Assembly (NCBI RefSeq): GCF_001541345.2
Contig: NZ_LMVL02000002.1
Location: 372,001 to 436,000 of the forward strand
DNA from: Gillisella vitis
GTDB taxonomy: Bacteria; Pseudomonadota; Alphaproteobacteria; Rhizobiales; Rhizobiaceae
Direction of reading: 5' to 3'
DNA length: 64,000 nucleotides
Shown here: one piece after another, positions 58,818 to 64,000 of the stretch
How positions within the stretch are numbered: the stretch's first letter is position 1
Layout of the letters: each line of letters opens with the position of its first letter
Made by a program: the position numbers and the translations under genes
Notes under the pieces: generated by a model
Databases searched by the model: none
What the model was told of the DNA's origin: nothing
What the model saw: the letters and a program-made list of their open reading frames with translations, nothing else

Positions 58818-58820
58818 CGA

Positions 58821-58833
58821 CGGACACTGTCCG
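58821..58833 (+). other. Short hairpin after ppk2
   Basis: CGGAC-ACT-GTCCG, 4 bases past the stop, followed by AAGGGTGTTTTG. A weak terminator between convergent genes. Confidence 0.4.
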
Positions 58834-58922
58834 AAGGGTGTTTTGAAGCAAACACTCAGCAGATTTGGCTTGCGACAGCATCTTCTCGGGTTTCGTTCAG
58901 GGCAACGATACTGTCGCAGCAA

Positions 58923-60212
58923 TCACTTGCCGGGAAGAACGCGCACAGCATAAAGATTGATGCCGTTGCCCTGACCGCTGATATCGGCGTTGATCAGAAG
59001 CTGCCCAGGAGCATTGGGAGCGACACCATTTGACAGGTTCACCCGAAACAACAGGTCGGCTTTTTCGGGATTGGCGGTGAAGCGGTGACGGGCGCAATCG
59101 CCCAGGCGATCAAATGCGCAGCTCAGCGAGAACTGAACCGGTTTTTCACCAGAAGACTGCACCGTCAGGGCGATGGTCGAGGTTCCTCCAGCCATTTGTC
59201 GCAACAGGTCAGGCGCAATTTCGATGGCGGCCGTCCCATCCATGTCGGTGCTGCGTGAAACGATATGGACAGCCTGGCCATCGCTGGCGCCGACCACTTC
59301 TGCCGTGGCGTTTGGCCTCACCTTGATTTTCGAGGCGTCGTCAGGCTGGAAGGCCTCTATCCAATCATTGGAAAAACCGCGTTGCGGATCGATTGTCTTT
59401 GGCTCGTTTGCCGCTTCTCCACCGGATTGATCGGTGGGCTGGTCGCCGTTGAAATCTTCCGACGACACAGTCGGCGTCGGCGAGGGCGCACCCGTCTGCC
59501 GCTGGGCAGGCGAAAGCAACAGGCCGGTGGAATAGACCCACCAGGCAGCAATGCCGAGGGAAGACAGGAGGGTGACGGAAATCAACAGGCGAGACAGCAC
59601 GCCCCGGCGACGGCGTGGCTTTGCAACGGGCTCCGCGCGCATACGACGGGCAGGCTCTTCGTCATATTCTTCCTCTGCGCTCTCTGGCTCCCCACTCATT
59701 GGCCGAGCCGAAAACGACGCAAAACTTGCCATGCCCGCCGGATCAGCGCGGTCATGCCGCTCAGCCCGGACATCATCAAGGTCAAGGCTTGGCTCGGCAG
59801 GCTGTCCGTGATCACGGTCGACACCGAAGGACAGGGAAGCCGAATCGTCGCCAGCAGCGTGCGCATCGGCTGGAGCAGATGGCGCGGGCCCTCTTGGCGG
59901 CATTGGCGCCGAATGCGAGGGCGACATGGGTGGCGAAGCCGGAGCGCGTGTCACGGGTTCAATTGCGGCTTCGGCTTTCAGCCGCGCCCGCTCCTGCTGC
60001 TCGATTGCATGAATAGTCGCTTCCAACCGATGGCGCTGCTCGGCCACGGTCTCAGGATCGTTGACATTCTGCTTCTTGAGACCTGCTTCCAGAGCCTGAC
60101 GCGCAGACTGGTAAATTCTGGCCCGAACTTCAGCCCGCGATCGTTCCGACCGGTCGAGGGCGCTTCTGATGGCCGTTTCCAATCCGCTCACGCGAGACCT
60201 TTCCACATTCAT
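58923..60212 (-). CDS. Coiled-coil/single-helix/periplasmic-domain protein of unknown function
   Basis: 429 residues from the ATG (a TTG 63 bases upstream is possible; neither has a strong RBS). Order: a charged, likely coiled-coil head (about 1-95), a Pro/Ala/Ser-rich linker (about 95-170), an acidic patch, an RRRR stop-transfer signal then one membrane helix (about 205-227), a Pro/Thr linker, and a beta-rich C-terminal domain (about 255-429) with two cysteines (SCAFDRLGDCARHRF). Topology would be cytoplasm-in. I recognise no family. Ppk2 on one side and a flavin enzyme on the other give no clue. Confidence 0.85.
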   Translation of the reverse strand: MNVERSRVSGLETAIRSALDRSERSRAEVRARIYQSARQALEAGLKKQNVNDPETVAEQRHRLEATIHAIEQQERARLKAEAAIEPVTRAPASPPMSPSHSAPMPPRGPAPSAPADAHAAGDDSASLSFGVDRDHGQPAEPSLDLDDVRAERHDRADPAGMASFASFSARPMSGEPESAEEEYDEEPARRMRAEPVAKPRRRRGVLSRLLISVTLLSSLGIAAWWVYSTGLLLSPAQRQTGAPSPTPTVSSEDFNGDQPTDQSGGEAANEPKTIDPQRGFSNDWIEAFQPDDASKIKVRPNATAEVVGASDGQAVHIVSRSTDMDGTAAIEIAPDLLRQMAGGTSTIALTVQSSGEKPVQFSLSCAFDRLGDCARHRFTANPEKADLLFRVNLSNGVAPNAPGQLLINADISGQGNGINLYAVRVLPGK

Positions 60213-60504
60213 GGCCCGCGACGAAATGTATCGGGCACTCTTCTTCCCTTGAATCGGTAATCGGAGACTAGGCAAACCGCAAGCCCGCAGCCCATTCCGC
60301 GACAGATCGATAGTGGAAAAACGTCATTATAAACTCTACCGAGTGGCTTGTGACGGTTCTGGGTCACGTTCTGTCCACCCCGGTCGCTCGGGCGCACATC
60401 GAGGTCTTGTCAATGCGGCGGACCGTGAGTGCTACTCTTTTCAACCGGCAACAGGTCTGCTAGGCTTTTGACGTTTACGCGAACGTCAATTTTTTGAGGC
60501 CCAA

Positions 60505-61470
60505 ATGGCTCTTCCAGATATCCTCTCCCGTCACCTCAGACTTCCGGTGATTGCATCGCCTTTGTTCATCATTTCGCATCCGCGTCTGACGGTGGCGCAG
60601 TGCAAGGCGGGTGTGGTCGGTGCCTTCCCGGCGTTGAACGCCCGGCCGGAATCGCAACTGGACGAATGGCTGGATGAGATCACCCAGGAGCTTGCAGCCC
60701 ATGATCGCGCAAATCCCGAGCGTCCGGCTGCGCCGTTCGCCGTCAACCAGATCGTCCACGGCTCCAACAAACGGCTGGAGCACGACCTGGGCATGTGCGT
60801 CAAATACAAGGTGCCGATCGTCATCTCTTCGCTGGGTGCCGTGCCTGAAGTGAATGCTGCCATCCATTCCTATGGCGGCATCGTGCTGCATGACGTGATC
60901 AACAATCGCCATGCCCATTCGGCGATCCGCAAGGGTGCCGATGGCCTGATCGCTGTTGCCGCGGGCGCAGGCGGCCATGCGGGAACTCTGTCCCCCTTCG
61001 CGCTTATCCAGGAAATCCGGGAATGGTTCGATGGGCCGTTGTTGCTTGCCGGTTCGATTTCGACCGGCGGCGCCATTCTTGCCGCGCAAGCGGCAGGTGC
61101 CGACATGGCCTATATCGGTTCGCCCTTTATTGCCACGCAAGAGGCGCGGGCGCCGGACGCCTATAAGCAGGCTCTCGTTGAGGCCAGCGCCACTGATATC
61201 GTCTACTCTAACTATTTTACCGGTATTCACGGCAATTATCTGCGCTCCTCCATCGTTGCCTCGGGCCTGGACCCTGACAAACTGCCGGAAGCCGATCCCA
61301 GCAAGATGGATTTCGGCAGCGCCGTCACTGGCGCCAAGGCCTGGAAGGACATCTGGGGCTGTGGCCAAGGCATCGGGGCCATCAAGGCCGTGGAACCCGT
61401 GGCTGCGCTGGTCGATCGACTGGACACGGAATATCGCGCCGCCCGGGACAGGATCTGCGGAAAAGTGTAA
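60505..61470 (+). CDS. NAD(P)H-dependent flavin oxidoreductase / nitronate monooxygenase family
   Basis: 321 residues, an FMN-binding TIM barrel: N-terminal PVIASPLFIISHPRLTVAQC, then FPALNARP, and the flavin/phosphate-binding AGAGGHAGTLSPF near 155-167 and IGSPFIATQEA near 205-215. The family oxidises alkyl nitronates; many members have other or unknown substrates. GAGG precedes the ATG. The opposite-strand frame of similar length (60475-61524) is a shadow. Confidence 0.9.
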   Translation: MALPDILSRHLRLPVIASPLFIISHPRLTVAQCKAGVVGAFPALNARPESQLDEWLDEITQELAAHDRANPERPAAPFAVNQIVHGSNKRLEHDLGMCVKYKVPIVISSLGAVPEVNAAIHSYGGIVLHDVINNRHAHSAIRKGADGLIAVAAGAGGHAGTLSPFALIQEIREWFDGPLLLAGSISTGGAILAAQAAGADMAYIGSPFIATQEARAPDAYKQALVEASATDIVYSNYFTGIHGNYLRSSIVASGLDPDKLPEADPSKMDFGSAVTGAKAWKDIWGCGQGIGAIKAVEPVAALVDRLDTEYRAARDRICGKV

Positions 61471-61553
61471 CGGATACCAAAAGGCATCTTGAAATCTGCG
61501 ATGTTTGCCTGTATCCACCCGCACACATCGCAGGTCGGTCTTCGGCCTCGCGT

Positions 61554-61629
61554 GCCGCTTTAGCTCAGGTGGTAGAGCACATCATTCGTAATGATGGGGT
61601 CGCAGGTTCGAGTCCTGCAAGCGGCACCA
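61554..61629 (+). tRNA. tRNA-Thr (anticodon CGT)
   Basis: 76-base cloverleaf: acceptor GCCGCTT / AAGCGGC, D-arm AGCTCAGGTGGTAGAGC, anticodon loop TTCGTAA (CGU, reads ACG), T-loop GTTCGAGTC, encoded CCA. A T7 run follows at 61650. tRNA 3' ends are common integration sites; no repeat of it is seen in this window. Confidence 0.96.
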
Positions 61630-61962
61630 TTTAACCACTGGTATAGCAGGTTTTTTTACCGCCAGCCATTTGCTGGGTGAGAGAGCCATTTTGAGTGGCC
61701 ACCCTATGCGACCCAGACTAACAGATTGTTTGGCAAGCCAGATAGCCGACAAGCAACCTTCGAATGTTGAATGGGTGAAACTGCTCCTCTGTGGCCTGCG
61801 ACGGTCCATGCCGAACGGATTTTTGTCCAAGCCAGCCTTTAAAGGGATGGTGCCTTTGATCGGACTGTCTATGAGAGTGTCTATCACGGCTTCCCCTTTA
61901 TTCGGAACTTTACGACTTCCAGCGCGGTTATTTCTCTTTAAATCAGCAAAGGGAGATGTTTC
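61630..61962. other. Intergenic region after tRNA-Thr
   Basis: 333 bases. Besides a T-run near 61650 it holds no signal I can name. ORFs on both strands (61582-62067 minus, 61670-62089 plus) look like chance; the minus one ends by translating the tRNA in reverse (CRLQDSNLRPHHYE), a known false-gene mark. Confidence 0.6.
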
Positions 61963-62277
61963 ATGCCCCGTGGTGACAAATCCGCTTATACCGACAAGCA
62001 AAAACGCAAGGCTGAACACATCGAAGAGAGTTACGAAAATCGTGGCGTACCCGAAAAGGAAGCGCAAAGCCGCGCCTGGGCGACGGTGAACAAAGAAAGC
62101 GGTGGCGGCAACAAGTCAGGGTCCGGTCGCGGCCACCCCGAAAGCCACGCATCCTCGCAAAAGGGTGGACGCAAGGGCGGCAGGACCTCTGCGGCAAGAA
62201 CTAGGGAAGAGCGATCTGCCTCCGCAAAGAAGGCCGCAGCGACCCGTAAACATAATGAGCAGCACGCCCATCATTGA
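61963..62277 (+). CDS. Small basic protein, plasmid-stabilisation-like
   Basis: 104 residues, highly basic, with no membrane segment. The N-terminus MPRGDKSAYTDKQKRKAEHI then EESYENRGV is the mark of a rhizobial family usually labelled plasmid stabilisation protein; the tail is Lys/Arg/Gly/Ser-rich (SSQKGGRKGGRTSAARTREE) with a His-rich end. It may bind DNA. The label has weak experimental backing. GGGAGA six bases before the ATG. It is next to tRNA-Thr. Confidence 0.85.
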   Translation: MPRGDKSAYTDKQKRKAEHIEESYENRGVPEKEAQSRAWATVNKESGGGNKSGSGRGHPESHASSQKGGRKGGRTSAARTREERSASAKKAAATRKHNEQHAHH

Positions 62278-62279
62278 CC

Positions 62280-62321
62280 GTTACAGCGCCATGCGTTTCA
62301 TGAAAGGCATGGCGCTGTAAC
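62280..62321. other. Stem-loop between convergent genes
   Basis: Perfect 15-bp arms GTTACAGCGCCATGC / GCATGGCGCTGTAAC with a 12-base loop. No T-run on either side; likely a transcription end without a classic tail. Confidence 0.6.
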
Positions 62322-62333
62322 AAACAGAGCCTG

Positions 62334-63569
62334 TCAGGCTGCGATCGATCTTGCAGTCTTTTCAAAAGCTTCGGCCCAGAGGCCAAGCGCTTCCTCATCA
62401 TGCCGGGCGGAAAGATAGTAGCGACCGAACTGGTTATACATCGACATCACGCCGTTGCGCCGCAGTTCGGTATGAAGTCTGGTGGTAAAATCCTTGTCGG
62501 ACAGCTGTGCTGCTTCGCGGTAGTTAGAGGGCGGCGTCTTGCCGCGCCAGAGTGTAAAGACGGTGCCATAGCCGCTCGCACAGATGTCGATGCCTGCATT
62601 GTTGAAGGCATGGATCGCATGCGCCTGGAGGTCGGTTCCCACCTTTTCGAGCGCGCCGTAATTGACAGTATCAATGACACTCATCGCCGCCTTCACGGCG
62701 GCGCAGGCGACCGGGTTGCCATTGTAGGTGCCGGCGCGGTTGACACGACGGTCCTCAAAGGCTGCCATGACCTCTGGCGTGCCGAGCAAAGCCGCAACGG
62801 CAACGCCGTTGCCAATGGCCTTGCCAACCGTCGCAAGATCCGGACGGATACCCATCAGATGGCTTGCCAGGCCACCATGCAGCCGAAAGCCCATCAGCAC
62901 TTCATCCATAATCACCAGCGCGCCATGCTGGTGGGCAATCGAGGCGACGTGTTGCAGATATCCGGGATCGGCGAGAATACATCCTGCATTGGCCATCATC
63001 GGCTCCAGGACGATGGCGGCGATATCATCGCATTCTTCAAACAGCAGTTCGACATCCTGCCGATCGTTGAAGCGAAGCAGTAAGGTATTACCATTCGCTG
63101 GACGCTCATTTGTCGCCATTTTCGCTTCCGGCGCTCCGGCATTGCCGAAAGCCACGTCATCGAACCAGCCGTCATAACCGGCAGCCATCTTGACGATTTT
63201 CTGCCGCCCGGTCAGCGCGCGCGCCGTCCGGCAGGCCAGATGCACCGCCTCGCTGCCGGAGTTGAGAAAAATGACCTTGGTCAGATCCCCGCTATGGGCA
63301 GCAAGAGCGGCTGCCGCTTCCTCTTCAAGCGCGTGGGCATAGGCGGGCATCGAGCCCTTGCTCAAGGCTTCGCGGATGGCTTCGGTGACGACAGGATCGG
63401 TATGTCCGAGGAACGTGGCACCGAAGCCAAGGGCCGTATCGACATATCGCCGACCGTCTTCGTCCCAGACATAAGGCCCCTGTGCATTGGCGACGAGAAA
63501 TCTCTTCCCGTCCAGATCGGGAACTTCACGTCCGCCGCTGGATATACCGCAAACCAGATGTTGCATCAT
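62334..63569 (-). CDS. Class III aminotransferase (glutamate-1-semialdehyde aminomutase-like)
   Basis: About 411 residues, PLP-dependent: NSGSEAVHLACRTARA near 100-115, VIMDEVLMGFR near 208-218, and the PLP lysine in ATVGKAIGNGVAVAAL near 236-251. It resembles HemL but the setting with a TRAP permease points to a catabolic transaminase for an imported acid or amine. The ATG overlaps the TRAP stop (TAATG); a second ATG follows at once. GGAG lies before both. Substrate unknown. Confidence 0.9.
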   Translation of the reverse strand: MMQHLVCGISSGGREVPDLDGKRFLVANAQGPYVWDEDGRRYVDTALGFGATFLGHTDPVVTEAIREALSKGSMPAYAHALEEEAAAALAAHSGDLTKVIFLNSGSEAVHLACRTARALTGRQKIVKMAAGYDGWFDDVAFGNAGAPEAKMATNERPANGNTLLLRFNDRQDVELLFEECDDIAAIVLEPMMANAGCILADPGYLQHVASIAHQHGALVIMDEVLMGFRLHGGLASHLMGIRPDLATVGKAIGNGVAVAALLGTPEVMAAFEDRRVNRAGTYNGNPVACAAVKAAMSVIDTVNYGALEKVGTDLQAHAIHAFNNAGIDICASGYGTVFTLWRGKTPPSNYREAAQLSDKDFTTRLHTELRRNGVMSMYNQFGRYYLSARHDEEALGLWAEAFEKTARSIAA

Positions 63570-64000
63570 TAAACTCCAAACAGGCTTGGAAGCCATTCGG
63601 TCAGGATGGGGAAAGCGACGAGGGCCGCAACACAAACCACGCTGGCAATCCAATAGGGAACCAGCCACTTCGAGACCGACCACATGTCGATTTTTGCGAC
63701 ATTGCAGACGACAAAGATGTTCGTGCCAATCGGCGGGGTAAACAGACCAATGCCGAGCGTCATGGTGAAGACGATGCCGGTCTGGTAGGGCGTCATGCCC
63801 GCCGCCAGGGCGATCGGTACCAGTATCGGCGCCAGAATGATCAGCGCTGGCCCAAGATCGAGCCAGAAGCCGACGACTTTCAACAACACCAGCACCAGGA
63901 TGATGGTGACAAGCGGTGTCGTATGCAGGCCGGTAATCCAGGCGGCGGCATTGGCCGGCACCTGTTCGACCGTCAGAATCCAGCCGAACGGTGTGGCGAG
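63569..64000 (-). CDS. TRAP transporter large permease, C-terminal part (cut by window end)
   Basis: At least 143 residues remain open to the right edge with no stop, so the start is outside. Several membrane helices are seen, with GTNIFVVCNVAKIDM and a LPSLFGV end typical of DctM-type TRAP subunits. It imports organic acids or amines with a binding protein and small subunit (not in view). Coupled to the aminotransferase by TAATG. Confidence 0.88.
   Translation of the reverse strand, partial: LATPFGWILTVEQVPANAAAWITGLHTTPLVTIILVLVLLKVVGFWLDLGPALIILAPILVPIALAAGMTPYQTGIVFTMTLGIGLFTPPIGTNIFVVCNVAKIDMWSVSKWLVPYWIASVVCVAALVAFPILTEWLPSLFGV

Noticed and set aside
60475..61524. Minus-strand ORF of 349 codons
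   Set aside because: It mirrors the nitronate monooxygenase-like gene, has no family features and no RBS.
61582..62067. Minus-strand ORF of 161 codons ending CRLQDSNLRPHHYE
   Set aside because: Its end is the reverse reading of tRNA-Thr, a classic false gene, and it overlaps the start of the small basic protein.

Overview
The window reads as core chromosome of an alphaproteobacterium in the Rhizobiaceae (Agrobacterium/Allorhizobium/Rhizobium type). The evidence is gene order and protein type. It carries the block mutS-glnD-murJ-trpS-(usp)-nfu-tsaB-rimI-fur-plsC/olsA-miaB-phoH-ybeY-corC-lnt-XRE regulator-metK-trmB, a GcrA cell-cycle regulator, CcrM-type GANTC sites with a CtrA-like box, a Fur protein without the usual CxxC pair, and a complete phoR-pstSCAB-phoU-phoB cluster. 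There are no insertion sequences, prophage genes or CRISPR arrays. The species is inferred from general knowledge; nothing was searched.

Layout. 1-11207 (+): DNA repair, nitrogen signalling (glnD), lipid II flippase, trpS, a stress protein, Fe-S and t6A-tRNA enzymes, rimI, a Fur/Mur regulator and an acyltransferase. 11312-19961 (+): miaB, phoH, ybeY, corC, lnt, an XRE regulator, metK and trmB, ending in a strong terminator. 20089-20918 (-): hsp20 plus DUF1150 behind a heat-shock-type promoter. 21131-23945 (+): nucleoside hydrolase, pyrimidine 5'-nucleotidase and an exported EF-hand protein. 24104-28045 (-): an orphan chemoreceptor, tRNA-Arg(ACG) and an orphan histidine kinase. 28487-31648 (+): rpmH-rnpA-yidC and engB. 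31843-33955 (-): an ECF sigma factor, its RskA-like anti-sigma factor and a FAS1 (fasciclin) protein, lying between engB and argB. 34057-37226: argB (+), ribokinase and rmuC (-). 37678-40056: an isolated FlgE-like protein (+) and a LOG-family protein (-). 40308-45057 (+): dapD, dapE, a membrane protein, a DsbA-like oxidoreductase and glycerate 2-kinase. 45068-48490 (-): argD-argF and hslO. 48931 (+): gcrA. 49583-57722 (-): phoR, pstSCAB, phoU, phoB, with ppk2 (+) divergent from phoR. 58923-64000: a large membrane-anchored unknown (-), a nitronate monooxygenase-like enzyme (+), tRNA-Thr(CGT), a small basic protein (+), and a class III aminotransferase coupled to a TRAP permease that runs off the window (-).

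How the parts work together. The Pho block senses phosphate (PhoR/PhoB/PhoU) and imports it (PstSCAB). A three-repeat PHO box precedes pstS, and a polyphosphate kinase 2 gene sits head to head with phoR. argB, argD and argF serve arginine synthesis, dapD and dapE serve lysine/peptidoglycan synthesis, and rpmH-rnpA-yidC-engB serve ribosome and membrane-protein biogenesis.

No wholly new multigene system is evident. The most interesting items are the SigK/RskA/FAS1 module, the isolated acidic FlgE paralogue, a gcrA promoter dense in cell-cycle sites, an argD leader whose transcript seems to start inside a terminator-like hairpin, the unknown coiled-coil/membrane/periplasmic protein at 58923-60212, and several intergenic palindromes likely to be operators.
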